Positions 50,161 to 62,900 of a stretch of 64,000 nt of DNA are shown here, piece after piece. Origin of the DNA: Actinernus sp. WN-2022 (lineage: Eukaryota > Cnidaria > Anthozoa > Actiniaria > Actinernidae); NCBI GenBank assembly GCA_030867875.1, contig JAOWCC010000265.1, forward strand, positions 1 through 64,000. The letters run 5' to 3'. Position 1 is the first letter of the stretch. Each line of letters opens with the position of its first letter. A program made the translations under genes and the position numbers. Under the pieces are notes generated by a model. The model saw only the letters and a program-made list of their open reading frames with translations, searched no databases and was not told the DNA's origin.

Positions 50161-53030
50161 TTCTCAAACGGAGAGATTCCATCTTTCCAGCAAATTCCTA
50201 GATTCCTGATCGCGAGCTAATATTAAAAACGTTCAATGTGCCGTAAAATTCTCAAACGGAGAGATTCCATCTTTCCAGCAAATTAATAGATTCCTGATCG
50301 CGAGCTAATATTAAAAACGTTCAATGTGCCGTAAAATTATCAAACGGAGAGATTCCATCTTTCCAGCAAATTCATAGATTCCTGATCGCGAGCTAATATT
50401 AAAAACGTTCAATGGGCCGTAAAATTCTCAAACGGAGAGATTCCATCTTTCCAGCAAATTCCTAGATTCCTGATCGCGAGCTAATATTAAAAACGTTCAA
50501 TGTGCCGTAAAATTCTCAAACGGAGAGATTCCATCTTTCCAGCAAATTAATAGATTCCTGATCGCGAGCTAATATTAAAAACGTTCAATGGGCCGTAAAA
50601 TTCTCAAACCGAGAGATTCCATCTTTCCAGCAAATTCATAGATTCCTGATCGCGAGCTAATATTAAAAACGTTCAATGTGCCGTAAAATTCTCAAACGGA
50701 GAGATTCCATCTTTCCTGCAAATTCGTAGATTCCTGATCGCGAGCTAATATTAAAAACGTTCAATGGGCCGTAAAATTCTCAAACGGAGAGATTCCATCT
50801 TTCCAGCAAATTCCTAGATTCCTGACCGCGAGCTAATATTAAAAACGTTCAATGTGCCGTAAAATTCTCAAACGGAGAGATTCCATCTTTCCAGCAAATT
50901 AATAGATTCCTGCTCGCGAGCTAATATTAAAAACGTTCAATGGGCCGTAAAATTCTCAAACGGAGAGATTCCATCTTTCCAGTAAATTAATAGATTCCTG
51001 ATCGCGAGCTAATATTAAAAACGTTCAATGTGCCGTAAAATTCTCAAACGGAGAGATTCCATCTTTCCTGCAAATTCGTAGATTCCTGATCGCGAGCTAA
51101 TATTAAAAACGTTCAATGGGCCGTAAAATTCTCAAACGGAGAGATTCCATCTTTCCAGCAAATTAGTAGATTCCTGATCGCGAGCTAATATTAAAAACGT
51201 TCAATGGGCCGTAAAATTCTCAAACGGAGAGATTCCATCTTTCCAGAAAATTCCTAGATTCCTGTTCCCGAGCTAATATTAAAAACGTTCAATGTGCCGT
51301 AAAATTCTCAAACGGAGAGATTCCATCTTTCCAGCAAATTAATAGATTCCTGCTCGCGAGCTAATATTAAAAACGTTCAATGGGCCGTAAAATTCTCAAA
51401 CGGAGAGATTCCATCTTTCCAGCAAATTAATAGATTCCTGATCCCGAGCTAATATTAAAAACGTTCAATGTGCCGTAAAATTCTCAAACGGAGAGATTCC
51501 ATCTTTCCAGCAAATTAATAGATTCCTGATCGCGAGCTAATATTAAAAACGTTCAATGTGCCGTAAAATTCTCAAACGGAGAGATTCCATCTTTCCAGCA
51601 AATTCATAGATTCCTGATCGCGAGCTAATATTAAAAACGTTCAATGTGCCGTAAAATTCTCAAACGGAGAGATTCCATCTTTCCAGCAAATTCCTAGATT
51701 CCTGACCGCGAGCTAACATTAAAAACGTTCAATGTGCCGTAAAATTCTCAAACGGAGAGATTCCATCTTTCCAGCAAATTAATAGATTCCTGCTCGCGAG
51801 CTAATATTAAAAACGTTCAATGGGCCGTAAAATTCTCAAACGGAGAGATTCCATCTTTCCAGCAAATTCATAGATTCCTAATCGCGAGCTAATATTAAAA
51901 ACGTTCAATGTGCCGTAAAATTCTCAAACGGAGAGATTCCATCTTTCCAGCAAATTAATAGATTCCTGATCGCGAGCTAATATTAAAAACGTTCAATGGG
52001 CCGTAAAATTCCCAAACGGAGAGATTCCATCTTTCCAGCAAATTCCTAGATTCCTGACCGCGAGCTAATATTAAAAACGTTCAATGTGCCGTAAAATTCT
52101 CAAACGGAGAGATTCCATCTTTCCAGCAAATTAATAGATTCCTGCTCGCGAGCTAATATTAAAAACGTTCAATGGGCCGTAAAATTCTCAAACGGAGAGA
52201 TTCCATCTTTCCAGTAAATTAATAGATTCCTGATCGCGAGCTAATATTAAAAACGTTCAATGTGCCGTAAAATTCTCAAACGGAGAGATTCCATCTTTCC
52301 AGCAAATTCGTAGATTCCTGATCGCGAGCTAATATTAAAAACGTTCAATGGGCCGTAAAATTCTCAAACGGAGAGATTCCATCTTTCCAGCAAATTAGTA
52401 GATTCCTGATCGCGAGCTAATATTAAAAACGTTCAATGGGCCGTAAAATTCTCAAACGGAGAGATTCCATCTTTCCAGCAAATTCCTAGATTCCTGATCC
52501 CGAGCTAATATTAAAAACGTTCAATGTGCCGTAAAATTCTCAAACGGAGAGATTCCATCTTTCCAGCAAATTGATAGATTCCTGATCGCGAGCTAATATT
52601 AAAAACGTTCAATGGGCCGTAAAATTCTCAAACGGAGAGATTCCATCTTTCCAGCAAATTCATAGATTCCTGATCGCGAGCTAATATTAAAAACGTTCAA
52701 TGTGCCGTAAAATTCTCAAACGGAGAGATTCCATCTTTCCAGCAAATTCATAGATTCCTGATCGCGAGCTAATATTAAAAACGTTCAATGGGCCGTAAAA
52801 TTCTCAAACGGAGAGATTCCATCTTTCCAGCAAATTCGTATATTCCTGATCGCGAGCTAATATTAAAAACGTTCAATGTGCCGTAAAATTCTCAAACGGA
52901 GAGATTCCATCTTTCCAGCAAATTCATAGATTCCTGATCCCGAGCTAATATTAAAAACGTTCAATGTGCCGTAAAATTCTCAAACGGAGAGATTCCATCT
53001 TTCCAGCAAATTAATAGATTCCTGATCGCG
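50160..53030 (+). repeat. Start of the type C monomer domain, with short-period duplications
   Basis: New markers appear: ctgatcccgagc, gagctaacatt (51,713), ccagtaaattaat (50,981; 52,213, 14 units apart) and tttcctgcaaattcgtag (50,715 and 51,067, four units apart). A three-unit set (tcctag, taatag, tatcaaac then tcatag) repeats between 50,170 and 50,570. Type B markers such as gagctattatt and aaaacagagagg are absent from here to the end. Confidence 0.78.
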
Positions 53031-56022
53031 TGCTAATATTAAAAACGTTCAATGGGCCGTAAAATTCCCAAACGGAGAGATTCCATCTTTCCAGCAAATT
53101 CCTAGATTCCTGACCGCGAGCTAATATTAAAAACGTTCAATGTGCCGTAAAATTCTCAAACGGAGAGATTCCATCTTTCCAGCAAATTAATAGATTCCTG
53201 CTCGCGAGCTAATATTAAAAACGTTCAATGGGCCGTAAAATTCTCAAACGGAGAGATTCCATCTTTCCAGTAAATTAATAGATTCCTGATCGCGAGCTAA
53301 TATTAAAAACGTTCAATGTGCCGTAAAATTCTCAAACGGAGAGATTCCATCTTTCCAGCAAATTCGTAGATTCCTGATCGCGAGCTAATATTAAAAACGT
53401 TCAATGGGCCGTAAAATTCTCAAACGTAGAGATTCCATCTTTCCAGCAAATTAGTAGATTCCTGATCGCGAGCTAATATTAAAAACGTTCAATGGGCCGT
53501 AAAATTCTCAAACGGAGAGATTCCATCTTTCCAGCAAATTCCTAGATTCCTGATCCCGAGCTAATATTAAAAACGTTCAATGTGCCGTAAAATTCTCAAA
53601 CGGAGAGATTCCATCTTTCCAGCAAATTAATAGATTCCTGCTCGCGAGCTAATATTAAAAACGTTCAATGGGCCGTAAAATTCTCAAACGGAGAGATTCC
53701 ATCTTTCCAGCAAATTCATAGATTCCTGATCCCGAGCTAATATTAAAAACGTTCAATGTGCCGTAAAATTCTCAAACGGAGAGATTCCATCTTTCCAGCA
53801 AATTAATAGATTCCTGATCGCGAGCTAATATTAAAAACGTTCAATGTGCCGTAAAATTCTAAAACGGAGAGATTCCATCTTTCCAGCAAATTCATAGATT
53901 CCTGATCGCGAGCTAATATTAAAACCGTTCAATGTGCCGTAAAATTCTCAAACGGAGAGATTCCATCTTTCCAGCAAATTCCTAGATTCCTGACCGCGAG
54001 CTAACATTAAAAACGTTCAATGTGCCGTAAAATTCTCAAACGGAGAGATTCCATCTTTCCAGCAAATTAATAGATTCCTGCTCGCGAGCTAATATTAAAA
54101 ACGTTCAATGGGCCGTAAAATTCTCAAACGGAGAGATTCCATCTTTCCAGCAAATTCATAGATTCCTGATCGCGAGCTAATATTAAAACCGTTCAATGTG
54201 CCGTAAAATTTTCAAACGGAGAGATTCCATCTTTCCAGCAAATTGATAGATTCCTGATCGCGAGCTAATATTAAAAACGTTCAATGGGCCGTAAAATTCT
54301 CAAACGGAGAGATTCCATCTTTCCAGCAAATTCATAGATTCCTGATCGCGAGCTAATATTAAAAACGTTCAATGTGCCGTAAAATTCTCAAACGGAGAGA
54401 TTCCATCTTTCCAGCAAATTCATAGATTCCTGCTCGCGAGCTAATATTAAAAACGTTCAATGGGCCGTAAAATTCTCAAACGGAGAGATTCCATCTTTCC
54501 AGCAAATTAATAGATTCCTGATCCCGAGCTAATATTAAAAACGTTCAATGTGCCGTAAAATTCTCAAACGGAGAGATTCCATCTTTCCAGCAAATTAATA
54601 GATTCCTGATCGCGAGCTAATATTAAAAACGTTCAATGTGCCGTAAAATTCTAAAACGGAGAGATTCCATCTTTCCAGCAAATTCATAGATTCCTGATCG
54701 CGAGCTAATATTAAAAACGTTCAATGTGCCGTAACATTCTCAAACGGAGAGATTCCATCTTTCCAGCAAATTCCTAGATTCCTGACCGCGAGCTAACATT
54801 AAAAACGTTCAATGTGCCGTAAAATTCTCAAACGGAGAGATTCCATCTTTCCAGCAAATTAATAGATTCCTGCTCGCGAGCTAATATTAAAAACGTTCAA
54901 TGGGCCGTAAAATTCTCAAACGGAGAGATTCCATCTTTCCAGCAAATTCATAGATTCCTGATCGCGAGCTAATATTAAAACCGTTCAATGTGCCGTAAAA
55001 TTTTCAAACGGAGAGATTCCATCTTTCCAGCAAATTGATAGATTCCTGATCGCGAGCTAATATTAAAAACGTTCAATGGGCCGTAAATTTCTCAAACGGA
55101 GAGATTCCATCTTTCCAGCAAATTCATAGATTCCTGATCGCGAGCTAATATTAAAAACGTTCAATGTGCCGTAAAATTCTCAAACGGAGAGATTCCATCT
55201 TTCCAGCAAATTCATAGATTCCTGATCGCGAGCTAATATTAAAAACGTTCAATGGGCCGTAAAATTCTCAAACGGAGAGATTCCATCTTTCCAGCAAATT
55301 CGTATATTCCTGATCGCGGGCTAATATTAAAAACGTTCAATGTGCCGTAAAATTCTCAAACGGAGAGATTCCATCTTTCCAGCAAATTAATAGATTCCTG
55401 ATCGCGAGCTAATATTAAAAACGTTCAATGGGCCGTAAAATTCTCAAACGGAGAGATTCCATCTTTCCAGCAAATTCCTAGATTCCTGATCCCGAGCTAA
55501 TATTAAAAACGTTCAATGTGCCGTAAAATTCTCAAACGGAGAGATTCCATCTTTCCAGCAAATTGATAGATTCCTGATCGCGAGCTAATATTAAAAACGT
55601 TCAATGGGCCGTAACATTCTCAAACGGAGAGATTCCATCTTTCCAGCAAATTCATAGATTCCTGATCGCGAGCTAATATTAAAAACGTTCAATGTGCCGT
55701 AAAATTCTCAAACGGAGAGATTCCATCTTTCCAGCAAATTCATAGATTCCTGATCGCGAGCTAATATTAAAAACGTTCAATGGGCCGTAAAATTCTCAAA
55801 CGGAGAGATTCCATCTTTCCAGCAAATTCGTATATTCCTGATCGCGAGCTAATATTAAAAACGTTCAATGTGCCGTAAAATTCTCAAACGGAGAGATTCC
55901 ATCTTTCCAGCAAATTCATAGATTCCTGATCCCGAGCTAATATTAAAAACGTTCAATGTGCCGTAAAATTCTCAAACGGAGAGATTCCATCTTTCCAGCA
56001 AATTAATAGATTCCTGATCGCG
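53031..56022 (+). repeat. 34-monomer higher-order repeat (2,992 bp), type C
   Basis: It is bounded by gatcgcgtgct units (the t of tgct at 53,031 and 56,023, exactly 34 units apart). The run tcctag, ctgctcg, ccagtaaatt, tcgtag, caaacgtagag, tcctag with cccgag, ctgctcg, then gagctaacatt units recurs in the next block. Inside it a nine-unit sub-duplication places ctaacatt at 54,001 and 54,793 (792 bp), each followed by aaaaccgttc, aattttcaaac and ttgatag units. Confidence 0.82.
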
Positions 56023-58309
56023 TGCTAATATTAAAAACGTTCAATGGGTCGTAAAATTCCCAAACGGAGAGATTCCATCTTTCCAGCAAATTCCTAGATT
56101 CCTGACCGCGAGCTAATATTAAAAACGTTCAATGTGCCGTAAAATTCTCAAACGGAGAGATTCCATCTTTCCAGCAAATTAATAGATTCCTGCTCGCGAG
56201 CTAATATTAAAAACGTTCAATGGGCCGTAAAATTCTCAAACGGAGAGATTCCATCTTTCCAGTAAATTAATAGATTCCTGATCGCGAGCTAATATTAAAA
56301 ACGTTCAATGTGCCGTAAAATTCTCAAACGGAGAGATTCCATCTTTCCAGCAAATTCGTAGATTCCTGATCGCGAGCTAATATTAAAAAACGTTCAATGG
56401 GCCGTAAAATTCTCAAACGTAGAGATTCCATCTTTCCAGCAAATTAGTAGATTCCTGATCGCGAGCTAATATTAAAAACGTTCAATGGGCCGTAAAATTC
56501 TCAAACGGAGAGATTCCATCTTTCCAGCAAATTCCTAGATTCCTGATCCCGAGCTAATATTAAAAACGTTCAATGTGCCGTAAAATTCTCAAACGGAGAG
56601 ATTCCATCTTTCCAGCAAATTAATAGATTCCTGCTCGCGAGCTAATATTAAAAACGTTCAATGGGCCGTAAAATTCTCAAACGGAGAGATTCCATCTTTC
56701 CAGCTAATTCATAGATTCCTGATCCCGAGCTAATATTAAAAACGTTCAATGTGCCGTAAAATTCTCAAACGGAGAGATTCCATCTTTCCAGCAAATTAAT
56801 AGATTCCTGATCGCGAGCTAATATTAAAAACGTTCAATGTGCGTAAAATTCTAAAACGGAGAGATTCCATCTTTCCAGCAAATTCATAGATTCCTGATCG
56901 CGAGCTAATATTAAAAACGTTCAATGTGCCGTAAAATTCTCAAACGGAGAGATTCCATCTTTCCAGCAAATTCCTAGATTCCTGACCGCGAGCTAACATT
57001 AAAAACGTTCAATGTGCCGTAAAATTCTCAAACGGAGAGATTCCATCTTTCCAGCAAATTAATAGATTCCTGCTCGCGAGCTAATATTAAAAACGTTCAA
57101 TGGGCCGTAAAATTCTCAAACGGAGAGATTCCATCTTTCCAGCAAATTCATAGATTCCTGATCGCGAGCTAATATTAAAACCGTTCAATGTGCCGTAAAA
57201 TTTTCAAACGGAGACATTCCATCTTTCCAGCAAATTGATAGATTCCTGATCGCGAGCTAATATTAAAAACGTTCAATGGGCCGTAAAATTCTCAAACGGA
57301 GAGATTCCATCTTTCCAGCAAATTCATAGATTCCTGATCGCGAGCTAATATTAAAAACGTTCAATGTGCCGTAAAATTCTCAAACGGAGAGATTCCATCT
57401 TTCCAGCAAATTCATAGATTCCTGCTCGCGAGCTAATATTAAAAACGTTCAATGGGCCGTAAAATTCTCAAACGGAGAGATTCCATCTTTCCAGCAAATT
57501 AATAGATTCCTGATCCCGAGCTAATATTAAAAACGTTCAATGTGCCGTAAAATTCTCAAACGGAGAGATTCCATCTTCCAGCAAATTAATAGATTCCTGA
57601 TCGCGAGCTAATATTAAAAACGTTCAATGTGCCGTAAAATTCTAAAACGGAGAGATTCCATCTTTCCAGCAAATTCATAGATTCCTGATCGCGAGCTAAT
57701 ATTAAAAACGTTCAATGTGCCGTAAAATTCTCAAACGGAGAGATTCCATCTTTCCAGCAAATTCCTAGATTCCTGACCGCGAGCTAACATTAAAAACGTT
57801 CAATGTGCCGTAAAATTCTCAAACGGAGAGATTCCATCTTTCCAGCAAATTAATAGATTCCTGCTCGCGAGCTAATATTAAAAACGTTCAATGGGCCGTA
57901 AAATTCTCAAACGGAGAGATTCCATCTTTCCAGCAAATTCATAGATTCCTGCTCGCGAGCTAATATTAAAAACGTTCAATGTGCCGTAAAATTCTCAAAC
58001 GGAGAGATTCCATCTTTCCAGCAAATTGATAGATTCCTGATCGCGAGCTAATATTAAAAACGTTCAATGGGCCGTAAAATTCTCAAACGGAGAGATTCCA
58101 TCTTTCCAGCAAATTCATAGATTCCTGATCGCGAGCTAATATTAAAAACGTTCAATGTGCCGTAAAATTCTCAAACGGAGAGATTCCATCTTTCCAGCAA
58201 ATTCCTAGATTCCTGACCGCGAGCTAACATTAAAAACGTTCAATGTGCCGTAAAATTCTCAAACGGAGAGATTCCATCTTTCCAGCAAATTAATAGATTC
58301 CTGATCGCG
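56023..58309 (+). repeat. 26-monomer higher-order repeat (2,287 bp), type C, copy 1
   Basis: A shorter derivative of the 34-monomer series, repeated at 58,310. Shared private variants with copy 2 are gggtcgtaaaattccc (about 56,047 and 58,334), agctaattcatag with gatcccgag, and ggagacattcc (about 57,211 and 59,501). caaacgtagag is at 56,417 and 58,703. Unit offsets are 2,286-2,287 bp, 26 units less one or two bases. Confidence 0.84.
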
Positions 58310-59940
58310 TGCTAATATTAAAAACGTTCAATGGGTCGTAAAATTCCCAAACGGAGAGATTCCATCTTTCCAGCAAATTCCTAGATTCCTGACCGCGAGC
58401 TAATATTAAAAACGTTCAATGTGCCGTAAAATTCTCAAACGGAGAGATTCCATCTTTCCAGCAAATTAATAGATTCCTGCTCGCGAGCTAATATTAAAAA
58501 CGTTCAATGGGCCGTAAAATTCTCAAACGGAGAGATTCCATCTTTCCAGTAAATTAATAGATTCCTGATCGCGAGCTAATATTAAAAACGTTCAATGTGC
58601 CGTAAAATTCTCAAACGGAGAGATTCCATCTTTCCAGCAAATTCGTAGATTCCTGATCGCGAGCTAATATTAAAAACGTTCAATGGGCCGTAAAATTCTC
58701 AAACGTAGAGATTCCATCTTTCCAGCAAATTAGTAGATTCCTGATCGCGAGCTAATATTAAAAACGTTCAATGGGCCGTAAAATTCTCAAACGGAGAGAT
58801 TCCATCTTTCCAGCAAATTCCTAGATTCCTGATCCCGAGCTAATATTAAAAACGTTCAATGTGCCGTAAAATTCTCAAACGGAGAGATTCCATCTTTCCA
58901 GCAAATTAATAGATTCCTGCTCGCGAGCTAATATTAAAAACGTTCAATGGGCCGTAAAATTCTCAAACGGAGAGATTCCATCTTTCCAGCTAATTCATAG
59001 ATTCCTGATCCCGAGCTAATATTAAAAACGTTCAATGTGCCGTAAAATTCTCAAACGGAGAGATTCCATCTTTCCAGCAAATTAATAGATTCCTGATCGC
59101 GAGCTAATATTAAAAACGTTCAATGTGCCGTAAAATTCTAAAACGGAGAGATTCCATCTTTCCAGCAAATTCATAGATTCCTGATCGCGAGCTAATATTA
59201 AAAACGTTCAATGTGCCGTAAAATTCTCAAACGGAGAGATTCCATCTTTCCAGCAAATTCCTAGATTCCTGACCGCGAGCTAACATTAAAAACGTTCAAT
59301 GTGCCGTAAAATTCTCAAACGGAGAGATTCCATCTTTCCAGCAAATTAATAGATTCCTGCTCGCGAGCTAATATTAAAAACGTTCAATGGGCCGTAAAAT
59401 TCTCAAACGGAGAGATTCCATCTTTCCAGCAAATTCATAGATTCCTGATCGCGAGCTAATATTAAAACCGTTCAATGTGCCGTAAAATTTTCAAACGGAG
59501 ACATTCCATCTTTCCAGCAAATTGATAGATTCCTGATCGCGAGCTAATATTAAAAACGTTCAATGGGCCGTAAAATTCTCAAACGGAGAGATTCCATCTT
59601 TCCAGCAAATTCATAGATTCCTGATCGCGAGCTAATATTAAAAACGTTCAATGTGCCGTAAAATTCTCAAACGGAGAGATTCCATCTTTCCAGCAAATTC
59701 ATAGATTCCTGCTCGCGAGCTAATATTAAAAACGTTCAATGGGCCGTAAAATTCTCAAACGGAGAGATTCCATCTTTCCAGCAAATTAATAGATTCCTGA
59801 TCCCGAGCTAATATTAAAAACGTTCAATGGGCCGTAAAATTCTCAAACGGAGAGATTCCATCTTTCCAGCAAATTAATAGATTCCTGATCGCGAGCTAAT
59901 ATTAAAAACGTTCAATGTGCCGTAAAATTCTAAAACGGAG
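58310..59940 (+). repeat. 26-monomer higher-order repeat, type C, copy 2 (partial)
   Basis: Follows copy 1 unit by unit to about 59,940, where the aaattctaaaac unit is duplicated (59,927 and 60,015, one monomer apart) and the order then departs. It is the youngest-looking pair in this domain because it shares the largest number of rare variants. Confidence 0.8.
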
Positions 59941-62900
59941 AGATTCCATCTTTCCAGCAAATTAATAGATTCCTGATCGCGAGCTAATATTAAAAACGTT
60001 CAATGTGCCGTAAAATTCTAAAACGGAGAGATTCCATCTTTCCAGCAAATTCATAGATTCCTGATCGCGAGCTAATATTAAAAACGTTCAATGTGCCGTA
60101 AAATTCTCAAACGGAGAGATTCCATCTTTCCAGCAAATTCCTAGATTCCTGACCGCGAGCTAACATTAAAAACGTTCAATGTGCCGTAAAATTCTCAAAC
60201 GGAGAGATTCCATCTTTCAGCAAATTAATAGATTCCTGCTCGCGAGCTAATATTAAAAACGTTCAATGGGCCGTAAATTTCTCAAACGGAGAGATTCCAT
60301 CTTTCCAGCAAATTCATAGATTCCTGATCGCGAGCTAATATTAAAAACGTTCAATATGCCGTAAAATTCTCAAACGGAGAGATTCCATCTTTCCAGCAAA
60401 TTCATAGATTCCTAATCGCGAGCTAATATTAAAAACGTTCAATGTGCCGTAAAATTCTCAAACGGAGAGATTCCATCTTTCCAGCAAATTGATAGATTCC
60501 TGATCGCGAGCTAATATTAAAAACGTTCAATGGGCCGTAAAATTCTCAAACGGAGAGATTCCATCTTTCCAGCAAATTCATAGATTCCTGATCGCGAGCT
60601 AATATTAAAAACGTTCAATGTGCCGTAAAATTCTCAAACGGAGAGATTCCATCTTTCCAGCAAATTAATAGATTCCTGCTCGCGAGCTAATATTAAAAAC
60701 GTTCAATGGGCCGTAAAATTCTCAAACGGAGAGATTCCATCTTTCCAGCAAATTAATAGATTCCTGATCCCGAGCTAATATTAAAAACCTTCAATGTGCC
60801 GTAAAATTCTCAAACGGAGAGATTCCATCTTTCCAGCAAATTAATAGATTCCTGATCGCGAGCTAATATTAAAAACGTTCAATGTGCCGTAAAATTCTAA
60901 ACGGAGAGATTCCATCTTTCCAGCAAATTCATAGATTCCTGATCGCGAGCTAATATTAAAAACGTTCAATGTGCCGTAAAATTCTCAAACGGAGAGATTC
61001 CATCTTTCCAGCAAATTAATAGATTCCTGATCGCGACCTAATATTAAAAACGTTCAATGGGCCGTAAAATTCCCAAACGGAGAGATTCCATCTTTCCAGC
61101 AATTAATAGATTCCTGATCGCGAGCTAATATTAAAAACGTTCAATGTGCCGTAAAATTCTCAAACGGAGAGATTCCATCTTTCCAGCAAATTCCTAGATT
61201 CCTGACCGCGAGCTAACATTAAAAACGTTCAATGTGCCGTAAAATTCTCAAACGGAGAGATTCCATCTTTCCAGCAAATTAATAGATTCCTGCTCGCGAG
61301 CTAATATTAAAAACGTTCAATGGGCCGTAAAATTCTCAAACGGAGAGATTCCATCTTTCCAGCAAATTCATAGATTCCTGATCGCGAGCTAATATTAAAA
61401 CCGTTCAATGTGCCGTAAAATTTTCAAACGGAGAGATTCCATCTTTCCAGCAAATTGATAGATTCCTTATCGCGAGCTAATATTAAAAACGTTCAATGGG
61501 CCGTAAATTTCTCAAACGGAGAGATTCCATCTTTCCAGCAAATTCATAGATTCCTGATCGCGAGCTAATATTAAAAACGTTCAATGTGCCGTAAAATTCT
61601 CAAACGGAGAGATTCCATCTTTCCAGCAAATTCATAGATTCCTGATCGCGAGCTAATATTAAAAACGTTCAATGGGCCGTAAAATTCTCAAACGGAGAGA
61701 TTCCATCTTTCCAGCAAATTCGTATATTCCTGATCGCGAGCTAATATTAAAAACGTTCAATGTGCCGTAAAATTCTCAAACGGAGAGATTCCATCTTTCC
61801 AGCAAATTCATAGATTCCTGATCGCGAGCTAATATTAAAAACGTTCAATATGCCGTAAAATTCTCAAACGGAGAGATTCCATCTTTCCAGCAAATTCATA
61901 GATTCCTAATCGCGAGCTAATATTAAAAACGTTCAATGTGCCGTAAAATTCTCAAACGGAGAGATTCCATCTTTCCAGCAAATTAATAGATTCCTGCTCG
62001 CGAGCTAATATTAAAAACGTTCAATGGGCCGTAAAATTCTCAAACGGAGAGATTCCATCTTTCCAGTAAATTAATAGATTCCTGATCGCGAGCTAATATT
62101 AAAAACGTTCAATGTGCCGTAAAATTCTCAAACGGAGAGATTCCATCTTTCCAGCAAATTCGTAGATTCCTGATCGCGAGCTAATATTAAAAACGTTCAA
62201 TGGGCCGTAAAATTCTCAAACGGAGAGATTCCATCTTTCCAGCAAATTAGTAGATTCCTGATCGCGAGCTAATATTAAAAACGTTCAATGGGCCGTAAAA
62301 TTCTCAAACGGAGAGATTCCCTCTTTCCAGCAAATTCCTAGATTCCTGATCCCGAGCTAATATTAAAAACGTTCAATGTGCCGTAAAATTCTCAAACGGA
62401 GAGATTCCATCTTTCCAGCAAATTAATAGATTCCTGCTCGCGAGCTAATATTAAAAACGTTCAATGGGCCGTAAAATTCTCAAACGGAGAGATTCCATCT
62501 TTCCAGCAAATTCATAGATTCCTGATCGCGAGCTAATATTAAAAACGTTCAATGGGCCGTAAAATTCTCAAACGGAGAGATTCCATCTTTCCAGCAAATT
62601 CATAGATTCCTGATCGCGAGCTAATATTAAAAACGTTCAATGGGCCGTAAAATTCTCAAACGGAGAGATTCCATCTTTCCAGCAAATTCGTATATTCCTG
62701 ATCGCGAGCTAATATTAAAAACGTTCAATGTGCCGTAAAATTCTCAAACGGAGAGATTCCATCTTTCCAGCAAATTCATAGATTCCTGATCGCGAGCTAA
62801 TATTAAAAACGTTCAATATGCCGTAAAATTCTCAAACGGAGAGATTCCATCTTTCCAGCAAATTCATAGATTCCTAATCGCGAGCTAATATTAAAAACGT

